18,379 nucleotides of DNA from Ferrithrix thermotolerans DSM 19514. GTDB lineage: Bacteria; Actinomycetota; Acidimicrobiia; Acidimicrobiales; Ilumatobacteraceae. Positions 1 to 7,462 of this stretch are shown in pieces. The notes under the pieces were generated by a model. That model was given only the letters and a program-made list of their open reading frames with translations. It had not been told where the DNA came from and ran no database searches. Made by a program: the position numbers and the translations under genes. Where the stretch lies: positions 1 to 18,379 of the forward strand of contig CAMCUE010000003.1 in assembly GCA_945878705.1 (NCBI GenBank), read 5' to 3'. Every line of letters starts with the position of its first letter. Positions within the stretch are counted from its first letter, which is position 1.

Positions 1-377
1 GCAGTGGTTACATCGGTTTTACTTTCGGCACGATGTCATTAGTCATCGCCAAAACTGAGACTCTATTTACTTGGGAGTGGATCATTTTGCTTGGAGTTTT
101 TATCGTTGATGCAACAGTGACTTTAGTTCGCAGACTAATCACGAGACAGCGCGTGTATCATGCCCATCGCTCACACGCCTATCAACACCTAGCAACTAAT
201 TCAAGCCAACATTTGAAGGTCTCTTTGGGCATTGCTGCGATTAATATTTTTTGGCTTGCACCGATTGCGTGGCTGGTTGTTGACCAACAAGTACAACCAA
301 TCATTGGAGTGGCTGTTGCTTACGCGCCACTTGTTGTAATTGCGATTCACTTCAAAGCTGGTAAACCAACTAATTAA
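1..377 (+). CDS. C-terminal part of a glycosyltransferase family 4 (WecA/WbpL/MraY-like) membrane protein, cut by left edge
   Basis: The reading frame is open from base 3 to a TAA at 375-377, so about 124 residues of a longer protein are visible. The diagnostic stretch is VYHAHRSHAYQHL. It matches the HRSHAYQ-type cytoplasmic loop of the WecA/WbpL branch of polyprenyl-phosphate N-acetylhexosamine-1-phosphate transferases. Three membrane segments are visible: WIILLGVFIVDATVTL, then about GIAAINIFWLAPIAWLVV, then about IIGVAVAYAPLVVIAI. Members of this family move a sugar-1-phosphate from a UDP-sugar to a polyprenyl phosphate at the inner face of the membrane, starting a surface glycan. The catalytic Asp residues would lie in the missing N-terminal part, so substrate cannot be judged. 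An internal ATG at 33 is not the start, because the family-like sequence SGYIGFTFGTMSL continues upstream of it. Confidence 0.8.
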   Translation, partial: SGYIGFTFGTMSLVIAKTETLFTWEWIILLGVFIVDATVTLVRRLITRQRVYHAHRSHAYQHLATNSSQHLKVSLGIAAINIFWLAPIAWLVVDQQVQPIIGVAVAYAPLVVIAIHFKAGKPTN

Positions 378-405
378 TTTTTGCGAGTTAGTTTTTGCGA
401 GTTAG
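378..405. repeat. 14-bp perfect tandem duplication at the end of the reductase gene
   Basis: TTTTTGCGAGTTAG occurs twice in direct succession (378-391 and 392-405). It covers the last codons and stop of the minus-strand reductase, in the 10-bp gap between two convergent genes. On the minus strand the gene ends KLTRKN-stop. Removing one copy would also give KLTRKN-stop, with AAT replacing AAC, so the duplication is silent for the protein. Confidence 0.85.
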
Positions 406-837
406 TTTTACCAGTGGTATTCGACGATCAGTCTTTACTTGGTAGTTCGCGAAATCTGGCCAAATTGCGACCATTACATCCCATATCTTCTGACGATGCG
501 CGAGATTTTCGGCATCTTCACCATATGTCGTAGCGATACAAGTAAAAATTTCTGCACCGACCTGCAGAGTAACTTCAGGAACTGTTACGAGATTTTCATA
601 CCAGAGCGGATGCGTTGCGCTGCCACCTTTTGATGCCACGATTACATAATCGTCACCATCGCGGCCATATATCAAAGCAGTTCGACGACCAACGCCTGAC
701 CTGCGACCGAGTGTTGTCAGTAAAAGTGTCGGCACTCCACGCCAAATGTGACCTTCACTTCCGTTGCTTTCAACATAAGTTTTGATGTGCTCGGCGACAA
801 AACCGGTGGGGCTATCGATAACTTCAGATCTTGACAT
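388..837 (-). CDS. Deazaflavin (F420)-dependent nitroreductase/quinone reductase family protein (Ddn-like)
   Basis: This 149-residue protein has the usual length of the Ddn/DUF385 family of split-barrel enzymes. These use reduced F420, or bind flavin/heme-like cofactors, to reduce quinones or nitro compounds. Family-typical blocks in order are TLLLTTLGRRSGVGRRTALI (about residues 38-57), YGRDGDDYVIVASKGG, HPLWYENLV, VTLQVG, and the C-terminal KTDRRIPLVKLTR. The frame stays open upstream to 948, but family similarity begins just after MSRSEVI. An ATG at 835-837 gives normal length and sits 7 nt after a TAGTAT box, so I chose it. It is divergent from rmuC, with only 37 bp between starts, and convergent with the glycosyltransferase. 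The family call is firm; the cofactor and substrate are not determined by sequence alone. Confidence 0.88.
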   Translation of the reverse strand: MSRSEVIDSPTGFVAEHIKTYVESNGSEGHIWRGVPTLLLTTLGRRSGVGRRTALIYGRDGDDYVIVASKGGSATHPLWYENLVTVPEVTLQVGAEIFTCIATTYGEDAENLAHRQKIWDVMVAIWPDFANYQVKTDRRIPLVKLTRKN

Positions 838-874
838 ACGGCTAATACTAACTACACCCCCGTGCCACACTGTG
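831..874. promoter_or_regulatory. Compact divergent promoter region between the Ddn-like gene and rmuC
   Basis: Only 37 bp separate the two starts. On the minus strand TAGTAT (845-850) ends 7 nt before the ATG at 837, the geometry of a leaderless actinobacterial transcript. On the plus strand a consensus TTGACA (831-836) is followed, 16 bp later, by a weak TACACC (853-858); TAATAC (843-848) is an alternative -10. The plus-strand -35 would lie inside the start codon region of the divergent gene, so the two promoters probably compete. No Shine-Dalgarno precedes either ATG. Confidence 0.35.
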
Positions 875-2059
875 ATGATGGAACTAATTATCGGATTACT
901 AGTAATCGTCGTTTTGATTCTCGCTGTGATGGTGATGCGCCAAACCAATAAATCAACTTTGCTACCTATAAACCCACAAAATTTCGATCAGGCTGCGTTA
1001 GTTGATGCAGTGCGCACAGCCGTAGACGCACAAGTTGGTAAAGCCACGCAACAAGCACTTGAAAATGTCAACTCTCAGATTGACCGCACATATCAAGCGC
1101 GCACACAAACCTTGACAACCGAAACAAAAAGTCTTTTAGACCCGGTTGCGACACAAATGAATGAACTTCGTAATGCTGTAACTGCACTGCAATCGAACTA
1201 CACGAATACAGTCGGTGTAACCCAAACGATCAGCAAGCAAATTGATTCGCTGAACCAAACAACTTCTGCGCTTCAATCAGCACTTAAATCTTCGAGCGCC
1301 CGAGGCGCATGGGGCGAACAACAATTGCGCAATGTAATGGAACTTGCTGGCATGTTGCCGTATTGCGATTTTCTTGAGCAAACAACCGTCACCAGCAACG
1401 ACAAGACCCAACGTCCAGACGCGGTAATTAAATTGCCAAACGATGGATGTGTCGTGATCGACTCAAAGACTCCACTTGATGCGTATCTCAGGGCACAAGA
1501 AACATCGGACGCGACATTGCACCAACAACTACTCAATGAACACGCCAAAGCACTCGCGGGTCATGCCAAAGTATTGGCTGATAAGAAATATTTTCAACAG
1601 TTTGATCGCACGCCTGAATACACGATCATGTTTATTCCGGGTGAATCATTTTTGGCTGACGCGCTTCGCGCCGACGCAAGCTTGCTCGAAGTTGCGATGC
1701 GCAGTCGGGTCTTAATCGCTTCACCAGTAAATTTGTTGGCGCTTCTACTTGCTGTTGCTAAAGGATGGCAGGCATTTCAGATCGCTGAAAATGCCGAGAA
1801 AATAGCCGCAATCGGTCGCGAACTTTATGAGCGCGTCGACATCGTGCTCGAAAGTGTCGAAAAAACTGGGCGCGGTCTTGAATCTGCAATCAGTGCCTAC
1901 AACAAGATGGTCGGCTCGATTGAAGGTCGAATGTTGTCAACACTTCGTAAATTCAAAGATGTTGGTGTGACATCTTCCGAACTCACAGAAATTTCAAATA
2001 TTGAGTCGGCACCACGTCGGCTTTCGGCGCCAGAACACACTAAAGAACTAGAAAGTTGA
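875..2059 (+). CDS. rmuC: RmuC family DNA recombination/nuclease-like protein
   Basis: The protein has about 394 residues and RmuC architecture. An N-terminal membrane anchor (about residues 3-22, LIIGLLVIVVLILAVMVM) is followed by a Gln/Thr-rich predicted coiled coil (about 50-140) and then the RmuC core. Core signatures are RGAWGEQQLRNVMELAGM (about 143-160), RPDAVIKLPNDGCVVIDSK, whose Asp...Asp-Ser-Lys spacing fits the predicted restriction-endonuclease-like fold, TPEYTIMFIPGESFLADAL, and ASPVNLLALLLAVAKGWQ. In E. coli RmuC limits recombination at short inverted repeats; its enzymatic activity is predicted. The frame is open from 782, but those extra codons overlap the divergent reductase start, so one of the tandem ATGs at 875 and 878 is the likely start. 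It is followed by a 49-codon membrane ORF and tilS. Confidence 0.93.
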   Translation: MMELIIGLLVIVVLILAVMVMRQTNKSTLLPINPQNFDQAALVDAVRTAVDAQVGKATQQALENVNSQIDRTYQARTQTLTTETKSLLDPVATQMNELRNAVTALQSNYTNTVGVTQTISKQIDSLNQTTSALQSALKSSSARGAWGEQQLRNVMELAGMLPYCDFLEQTTVTSNDKTQRPDAVIKLPNDGCVVIDSKTPLDAYLRAQETSDATLHQQLLNEHAKALAGHAKVLADKKYFQQFDRTPEYTIMFIPGESFLADALRADASLLEVAMRSRVLIASPVNLLALLLAVAKGWQAFQIAENAEKIAAIGRELYERVDIVLESVEKTGRGLESAISAYNKMVGSIEGRMLSTLRKFKDVGVTSSELTEISNIESAPRRLSAPEHTKELES

Positions 2060-2083
2060 TTGGTTTGTCAATCAAATAATCGC

Positions 2084-2089
2084 TATCAT
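2084..2089 (+). promoter_or_regulatory. Candidate -10 box for a leaderless micro-protein transcript
   Basis: TATCAT lies in the 37-bp gap after rmuC and ends 7 nt before the ATG at 2097. No Shine-Dalgarno is present. The spacing fits a transcript starting at the A of the ATG. No convincing -35 is seen. Confidence 0.3.
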
Positions 2090-2096
2090 TACCTCA

Positions 2097-2246
2097 ATGA
2101 TTTCAGCAGTTGTCTGGCACTGGTGGTTAGGGGCAGGTCTGTTGATCGCCGGCATCGGCGCAGTTTTGAGCGTCGTTGCGGGTTATATCAAGCAAGTTAC
2201 CGCGCTGAAGTATCCAAACCGTCGACAACGACAAGCACAAAAATAA
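2097..2246 (+). CDS. 49-residue single-span membrane micro-protein between rmuC and tilS
   Basis: An ATG at 2097 opens 49 codons ending in TAA at 2244-2246. The product starts MISAVVWHWWLGAGLL, continues as a hydrophobic Gly/Ala/Ile/Val helix (about residues 12-29), then VTALKYPNRRQRQAQK. It therefore looks like one membrane span with a strongly basic cytoplasmic tail (inside-positive). The Trp-rich amphipathic start and PNRRQR tail look like a real small protein rather than noise. A different frame over the same bases (2060-2263) gives a Cys/Ser/Arg-rich product with no such organisation, and I reject it. I cannot assign a function. The gene sits 37 bp after rmuC and 13 bp before tilS, with a TATCAT box 7 nt before its ATG. 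Confidence 0.6.
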   Translation: MISAVVWHWWLGAGLLIAGIGAVLSVVAGYIKQVTALKYPNRRQRQAQK

Positions 2247-2259
2247 CTCCGTTGGGCCG

Positions 2260-3150
2260 ATGAACGCCCGAGTCACTGAAATAAAAGAGAATCAACTTGT
2301 CGTCGAATTAGTTGCCAAGTGCGACTTTCCAAAATCGGGCACAAAAGTTTCATGTGCTGTTTCTGGTGGTCAAGACAGTATGGCGCTTCTAGTGCTGGCA
2401 GTTGTTGCAGGATGCGAGGTCACTGCAATTCATGTTGACCACGCTCTAAGAACTGACTCAGAAAATGAATCTGTAGTTGTAGAAAAACTTGCGACAGAAC
2501 TCGGTGCACAATTTGTTTCGCGAACAATCAAGGTTGCGCCTGGCACGAATCTCGAAGCACGCGCTCGAACTAGCCGATTTGAAGTCATGCCCCAAGATGT
2601 AATGACTGGACACACTGCAGACGACCAAGCAGAAACAGTGCTAATTAATTTATTGCGCGGTTCAGGGTTGGCTGGGCTTTCGGGCATGCAACGCAACCAT
2701 CGCCACCCAATCTTGGCGCTCCGAAGAACACAAACGCATCGACTGTGCAACGAATTGAGAATTCAGACGATTGATGATCCATCAAATACTGATCCAAAGT
2801 TTCAACGCAATCGGGTTCGCCACGAACTGATTCCACTGATGGATGCAATTTCGCAACGCGATGTCGCGGCGATCCTTGATCGCCAAGCCGACATACTTCG
2901 AGACGACTCATTGTTGCTAGACGAACTCGCAAAGAGCATCGACGCTACTGACGCCAAAATGCTTGCCAACGCACCAATTGCCTTGTCTCGACGCGCTATT
3001 CGGCAATGGCTCACGGAAAATTATCCGCCAGATTCTGCGACCGTCGAGCGCGTTCTAGATGTTGCTCGGGGAATCACTCTTGCTTGCGAGATTGGCTCAA
3101 ACCGTGAAGTGCGACGCAGCCAACAGCGCTTGCAAATCTTTACAAAATAA
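2260..3150 (+). CDS. tilS: tRNA(Ile)-lysidine synthase TilS
   Basis: TilS joins lysine to C34 of the tRNA-Ile with a CAU anticodon, using ATP, so that it reads AUA codons; it is normally essential. The N-terminal PP-loop is clear: SGGQDS at residues 35-40, then AIHVDHALR, then GHTADDQAETVLINLLRGSG (about 117-136). The later TilS signature DDPSNTDPKFQRNRVRHELI (about 172-191) is also present. At 296 residues it is a short TilS: catalytic core plus a helical segment, without the C-terminal domains of the E. coli enzyme, as is common in actinobacteria. It follows the micro-ORF by 13 bp and is probably co-transcribed with it. No strong SD is seen before the ATG. Neither hpt nor ftsH, its frequent neighbours, is next to it. 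Confidence 0.93.
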   Translation: MNARVTEIKENQLVVELVAKCDFPKSGTKVSCAVSGGQDSMALLVLAVVAGCEVTAIHVDHALRTDSENESVVVEKLATELGAQFVSRTIKVAPGTNLEARARTSRFEVMPQDVMTGHTADDQAETVLINLLRGSGLAGLSGMQRNHRHPILALRRTQTHRLCNELRIQTIDDPSNTDPKFQRNRVRHELIPLMDAISQRDVAAILDRQADILRDDSLLLDELAKSIDATDAKMLANAPIALSRRAIRQWLTENYPPDSATVERVLDVARGITLACEIGSNREVRRSQQRLQIFTK

Positions 3151-3183
3151 TTAAAAACAAAACACAATGTTAATTTGCTGTGG

Positions 3184-3248
3184 TAAAGTTTGGTCTCAAT
3201 GTTGGTCGTTTCTAGTTCAAGTGGCACATCTTTGAAAAAGGTTTACTG
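3184..3248 (+). promoter_or_regulatory. Leader with -10-like box, 16-codon upstream ORF and SD before the phosphatase-like gene
   Basis: In the 98-bp gap after tilS, TAAAGT (3184-3189) is a plausible -10. An ATG at 3199 opens a 16-codon ORF, MLVVSSSSGTSLKKVY, whose TGA (3247-3249) overlaps the next gene's ATG as TGATG. GAAAAAGG (3234-3241) lies 7 nt before that ATG, inside the small ORF. This would allow translational coupling. It may equally be a chance short frame, as no family is recognised. Confidence 0.3.
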
Positions 3249-3758
3249 ATGCCACCAAAACTTCGCGGAAAATGGGCTCTCGGAATTGAGCCTCGTCATT
3301 TAACTTGGATCATTAAAGACAAACTGGCGGTCTGCGAGCGACCTGGTGGCTTCGGCACAAACCATCGACGCGTGCGTCGCCAAGAAGAAATTATTTGGCT
3401 CAGAGAAAACGATTTTGGATCTGTTATCTCAATTAGTGCGGCACCACATAATTTGCATAGTTACGAAGAGCTCCAGATGCCATATAAGCATCGTCCAATG
3501 CCAAGCTCAGATGATTTGGATCAGTGGCTAAAGGCTCTGTACACAGAGTTTTCTCAAAATCTTCAACGCGGAACGAAAATCATTATCCATGCCGAAGAAG
3601 TAAGTGAGCGTCTGCATGGACTTATGGGGGGCTACATCAGGTGGTCTGGATTAGTAGATGACGCTTCGCAAGCGATAATTCTCACAGAGCGAATTGCTGG
3701 TCGACAACTTGATCCAGATTCTCGCGAACTTATTTTGCGCGTTCACGAATTGCGCTGA
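3249..3758 (+). CDS. Dual-specificity-phosphatase-like protein lacking the catalytic cysteine (putative pseudophosphatase)
   Basis: This 169-residue soluble protein is not one I can name. Its layout resembles small dual-specificity/tyrosine phosphatases. There is an N-terminal region with PGGFGTNHRRVRRQEEIIWL, a strand (SVISISAAP), a segment like the general-acid loop (YKHRPMPSSDDLDQW), and then KIIIHAEEVSERLHGLMGGY (about residues 110-129). The last fits the HCX5R P-loop: His114 and Arg121 are kept, the five-residue spacing is exact, but the Cys position is Ala115. If this reading is right the protein cannot form a phospho-cysteine and would act by binding or as a decoy. The start is fixed by GAAAAAGG 7 nt upstream. 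It is convergent with the polyprenyl synthase gene, 32 bp away. The fold assignment is inference; a conserved hypothetical of another fold is possible. Confidence 0.55.
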   Translation: MPPKLRGKWALGIEPRHLTWIIKDKLAVCERPGGFGTNHRRVRRQEEIIWLRENDFGSVISISAAPHNLHSYEELQMPYKHRPMPSSDDLDQWLKALYTEFSQNLQRGTKIIIHAEEVSERLHGLMGGYIRWSGLVDDASQAIILTERIAGRQLDPDSRELILRVHELR

Positions 3759-3790
3759 ACTTAACTTCTCTACAATTTTTTAAACGCGAC

Positions 3791-4774
3791 TTAACGAATA
3801 ACTGACTCCAAAAGAATCCGTGGTGCGGTGCGTAGCGCTGTGGTTGCGCTTGATGCTGGCAACTTGTTGCATTCAACTTCGGCAATTGCGACATAATCCA
3901 GAGCAGTCTCAATTGCGCTGGCAATACCAGAATTAGAACGAACTATTTGTAGCGCTTTATCACGTTCATTACCAACAAATGGTCGACCAAGTAGATCGCG
4001 CAACTCAATTGCATCTGTCGAATCTGAAGAAAGTGTCAATAAAACTGGAAGCGTGTACACGCCCTCTTCCATGTCATGACCAGCGCGTTTGCCAAGTTCG
4101 TCATCAGTAGCGATCACATCCAAGATGTCATCAACAATCTGAAATACCATGCCGTAGGCCGTGCCGTAAATAGTTAGAGCGTCAATAAGCTTGCGGTCCT
4201 GGCCGGCAACAATTGCGCCAATTCGGGCAGCAGTCGCAAACAACGAAGCAGTTTTTCCTTCAATGCTGACTAGATACGACGGAATCGATCGCGACACATT
4301 GTAAGTCGCGCGAAGTTCTTCAATCTGTCCTTCGCATAATTTGCCAATTGTTTGGGCCAATAAAGTTACAACTTCTGTTCCTAATGCCGCTGAAACCTCA
4401 GATGCTTTAGCCAACATAAAGTCACCCGCAAGAATTGCTTGCAGATTTCCCCATCGTGCATTCACGGTGTCAACACCGCGACGCGTCATCGATTCATCCA
4501 TTACATCATCGTGATACAACGAACCAAGATGAACAAGTTCGCAGGCGATTGAACCTTGGATGACTTCATCACTGACTGCAGATTCACTACCGACTTGTGC
4601 GGCCGCAATCGACAGCACCGGGCGCAATCTCTTTCCACCAGCAATAATCAGATGCGACGCGAGTTCATTTAAGTGAGAATCTTTTGTCTCAACTGCAGTT
4701 CGCAAAGCACGATCAACGCGTTCACGATCCGTTGCCATAAACGGCAACGACAATAACGGCGAGACGGCGCTCAT
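3791..4774 (-). CDS. Long-chain trans-polyprenyl diphosphate synthase
   Basis: This 327-residue all-helical prenyltransferase condenses isopentenyl diphosphate onto an allylic diphosphate. Signatures are GGKRLRPVL (about 46-54), the first Asp-rich motif HDDVMDE with D89, D90 and D93, EGKTASLF, and the second motif VDDILD with D215, D216 and D219. Residues 4-5 before the first Asp are Ser and Gly, both small, which in this family goes with long products; the likely product is a C30-C50 chain for menaquinone or another polyprenyl lipid. The frame extends to a GTG at 4780. The ATG at 4774 is preferred because TAGCCT ends 6 nt before it, and no SD is visible for either. It is divergent from clpC across 153 bp. 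Confidence 0.92.
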   Translation of the reverse strand: MSAVSPLLSLPFMATDRERVDRALRTAVETKDSHLNELASHLIIAGGKRLRPVLSIAAAQVGSESAVSDEVIQGSIACELVHLGSLYHDDVMDESMTRRGVDTVNARWGNLQAILAGDFMLAKASEVSAALGTEVVTLLAQTIGKLCEGQIEELRATYNVSRSIPSYLVSIEGKTASLFATAARIGAIVAGQDRKLIDALTIYGTAYGMVFQIVDDILDVIATDDELGKRAGHDMEEGVYTLPVLLTLSSDSTDAIELRDLLGRPFVGNERDKALQIVRSNSGIASAIETALDYVAIAEVECNKLPASSATTALRTAPRILLESVIR

Positions 4775-4927
4775 ATCCACAGGCTACGCAACTTGGCTTG
4801 TGAAACTGCGAACTAAGCGCCGTGCGTCACATTTCAAATTCGGTGATTAAAACATGGCTGTCGTAAACCCCCGCACTCTCACCGATACACTTTAAGCAAC
4901 CTCAAGTGACTCACAAGGCGGTCAAAG
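4775..4927. promoter_or_regulatory. Divergent promoter region between the polyprenyl synthase and clpC
   Basis: On the minus strand TAGCCT (4781-4786) lies 6 nt before the synthase ATG, a leaderless-type arrangement. On the plus strand TACACT (4886-4891) is a plausible -10 for clpC and would give a leader of roughly 30 nt. An SD-like AAGGCGG (4915-4921) sits 6 nt before the TTG start. I looked for a ClgR-type CGC-N5-GCG site, a CIRCE inverted repeat and a CtsR-like direct repeat, and found none that convinced me. Confidence 0.35.
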
Positions 4928-7462
4928 TTGTTCGAACGTTTTACGGATAGGGCCCGCAGGGTCGTGGTACTCGCTCAAGAAGAAGCCCGCCTGCTCAACC
5001 ACTCTTACATTGGCACAGAGCACATTTTGCTCGGCCTGATTCACGAAGGTGAAGGCGTCGCAGCCAAGGCACTTGAAGCACTCGGAATCTCTCTTGAAGC
5101 AGTTCGCGCACAGGTCGAAGAAATCATTGGTCAAGGCGGATCATCACCCTCTGGTCATATTCCGTTTACGCCAAGAGCCAAGAAAGTTCTCGAACTATCA
5201 CTGCGCGAAGCGTTGCAACTCGGACACAACTACATCGGCACAGAGCACATTTTGCTTGGCCTGATTCGTGAAGGCGAAGGTGTTGCGGCACAGGTTCTCG
5301 TCAAACTAGGCGCCGACCTTGGTCGCGTTCGCCAACAAGTGATTCAGTTACTCAGCGGATATCAAGGTCCTGGCGGCAAGGCAGAAGGCGAAGCAACTAG
5401 CACGAAAGACACACCGCAAGAAAAGGGTGGCAGTCAGATTCTTGATCAGTTCGGTCGCAACCTGACGCAACTTGCGCGTGACAAAAAGCTTGATCCTGTT
5501 ATCGGTCGTCAAAAGGAGATGGAGCGCGTAATGCAGATCCTCTCTCGTCGAACCAAAAATAATCCTGTGTTAATAGGTGAGCCAGGTGTCGGCAAAACTG
5601 CAATCGTTGAGGGTCTCGCCCAAAAAATCGTCGCCAACGAAGTTCCTGAGACACTAACCAATAAGCAGTTGTACACACTTGACCTCGGCGCTCTCGTTGC
5701 CGGCAGTCGTTACCGCGGAGATTTTGAAGAGCGTCTCAAAAAGGTTTTGAAAGAAATCAAGACACGTGGTGACATTATTTTGTTCATCGACGAGATTCAC
5801 ACACTCGTTGGCGCAGGTGCTGCCGAAGGCGCAATTGACGCTGCATCAATCCTTAAACCAATGCTTGCTCGTGGCGAACTTCAAACAATTGGCGCAACAA
5901 CGCTTGACGAATTTCGCAAACATTTCGAGAAAGATGCCGCACTTGAACGACGCTTTCAACCAGTCAAAGTTGAGGAGCCATCGGTTGCGCACACAATCGA
6001 AATCTTGAAAGGTATCCGCGACAAATACGAAACGCATCACCGCGTCACGATCACCGACCAGGCACTCGTATCGGCAGCCAACCTCGCAGACCGTTACATC
6101 TCTGATCGCTTCTTGCCAGACAAGGCAATCGATTTAATTGATGAAGCTGGAAGTCGTTTGCGAATCAAGCGCATGACCACGCCACCAGACCTCAAAGAAA
6201 TTGAAAATAAAATCAATGATGTTCAAGAGGCCAAGAAAAAAGCCGTAGAAGAACAACGCTTTGAAGAAGCGGGTCGTTTGCGCGATCAAGAGCGCACGCT
6301 GCTAGAAGAGCGGTCACAAAAAGAAGTTGATGTTAAGGCTCAAGGCATTGATCTTTTTGACGAAGTTAGCGAAGAGTCAATCGCTGAAGTGTTGAGTATG
6401 TGGACAGGTATTCCAGTGTTCAAACTCACTGAAGAAGAGACCGCCAAATTGCTAAACATGGAAGGCGAACTTCACAAGCGAATCATCGGCCAAGAAAACG
6501 CAATCAAGGCAGTCAGCCAAAGTATCCGTCGTACTCGTGCGGGGCTCAAAGACCCGAAACGGCCAAGTGGTTCGTTTATTTTCCTTGGACCAACCGGAGT
6601 TGGTAAAACTGAACTCGCAAAAACTCTCGCTGAATTTTTGTTCGGAGACGAAGATGCACTGATCGCTCTCGACATGAGCGAATACATGGAGAAACACACG
6701 GTCAGTCGCCTTGTTGGTTCACCCCCTGGGTACGTCGGATACGAAGAAGGCGGTCAACTCACGGAGGCTGTTCGTCGCAAGCCGTTCTCAGTTGTGTTGT
6801 TTGACGAGATTGAAAAAGCACACCCAGATGTGTTCAATACGCTGTTGCAAATTCTTGAAGAGGGTCGTTTGACTGATGCACAAGGTCGTAGCACCGACTT
6901 CAGAAACACTGTCTTGATTATGACATCTAACTTAGGCACGCAAGACTTGCGCAAAGCAAATGTTGGTTTCGGCAAAAATGATGAGGCTCTTTCATATGCT
7001 CGAATGCAAGAAAAAGTCAACGAGGCACTCAAAGTTCAGTTCAAGCCTGAGTTTCTTAATCGCATCGACGAAGTAATCGTGTTCCACGAACTTGCGATGG
7101 CTGAAGTTGTTCAGATGGTTGACTTGATGAGCAAGCGCCTGATCGGTCAACTTGAAGGTCTCGGTCTTGGTCTTGAACTGACTGAAGTCGCAAAATCACT
7201 GCTCGCTAAGCGCGGGTACGACCCTCAACTTGGTGCGCGTCCACTTCGTCGTGCGCTGCAACGATTCATCGAAGACCCACTCTCCGAGAAGTTACTTCTC
7301 AAAGAGTTTCACGCAGGTGAGATCATCGTGATCGGCGTTGAAGACGACCCAGACAAAAAAGACGAGCAGCGATTTACATTCAAGGCCGTTGAAGGTTTCG
7401 TGTCGCCGACCGCAGTGGTTCTCGCTGGTGCGAGCGATACAACTCCAACTACACCTGAGTGA
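4928..7462 (+). CDS. clpC: ATP-dependent Clp protease ATP-binding subunit ClpC
   Basis: ClpC is a hexameric AAA+ unfoldase that feeds proteins to ClpP. The 844-residue length is normal for actinobacterial ClpC. In order: two Clp-N repeats (about 1-150, each with [12 protein letters not shown]), the first AAA+ domain with Walker A GEPGVGKT (about 217-224) and Walker [15 protein letters not shown] (about 282-295), a UVR/middle domain (about 427-465, [13 protein letters not shown]), the second AAA+ domain with GPTGVGKT (about 553-560) and [11 protein letters not shown] (about 621-631), a VGF loop (about 679) expected to dock ClpP, and the C-terminal [15 protein letters not shown]. The start is a TTG at 4928: it gives the canonical [13 protein letters not shown], no ATG or GTG fits, and AAGGCGG lies 6 nt upstream. 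It overlaps the lipoprotein gene by 4 bp. Confidence 0.97.
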   Translation: MFERFTDRARRVVVLAQEEARLLNHSYIGTEHILLGLIHEGEGVAAKALEALGISLEAVRAQVEEIIGQGGSSPSGHIPFTPRAKKVLELSLREALQLGHNYIGTEHILLGLIREGEGVAAQVLVKLGADLGRVRQQVIQLLSGYQGPGGKAEGEATSTKDTPQEKGGSQILDQFGRNLTQLARDKKLDPVIGRQKEMERVMQILSRRTKNNPVLIGEPGVGKTAIVEGLAQKIVANEVPETLTNKQLYTLDLGALVAGSRYRGDFEERLKKVLKEIKTRGDIILFIDEIHTLVGAGAAEGAIDAASILKPMLARGELQTIGATTLDEFRKHFEKDAALERRFQPVKVEEPSVAHTIEILKGIRDKYETHHRVTITDQALVSAANLADRYISDRFLPDKAIDLIDEAGSRLRIKRMTTPPDLKEIENKINDVQEAKKKAVEEQRFEEAGRLRDQERTLLEERSQKEVDVKAQGIDLFDEVSEESIAEVLSMWTGIPVFKLTEEETAKLLNMEGELHKRIIGQENAIKAVSQSIRRTRAGLKDPKRPSGSFIFLGPTGVGKTELAKTLAEFLFGDEDALIALDMSEYMEKHTVSRLVGSPPGYVGYEEGGQLTEAVRRKPFSVVLFDEIEKAHPDVFNTLLQILEEGRLTDAQGRSTDFRNTVLIMTSNLGTQDLRKANVGFGKNDEALSYARMQEKVNEALKVQFKPEFLNRIDEVIVFHELAMAEVVQMVDLMSKRLIGQLEGLGLGLELTEVAKSLLAKRGYDPQLGARPLRRALQRFIEDPLSEKLLLKEFHAGEIIVIGVEDDPDKKDEQRFTFKAVEGFVSPTAVVLAGASDTTPTTPE

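Noticed and set aside
2060..2263. A 67-codon plus-strand frame after rmuC
   Set aside because: Its product is Cys/Ser/Arg-rich without structure. The other frame at 2097-2246 gives a coherent membrane micro-protein over the same bases.
3759..3790. Possible bidirectional terminator between convergent genes
   Set aside because: There is a short T-run (ATTTTTTAA) but no stable GC-rich stem beside it.
4801..4830. Possible ClgR operator upstream of clpC
   Set aside because: The GCG repeats here are spaced as GCG-N6-GCG, not the CGC-N5-GCG inverted arrangement.
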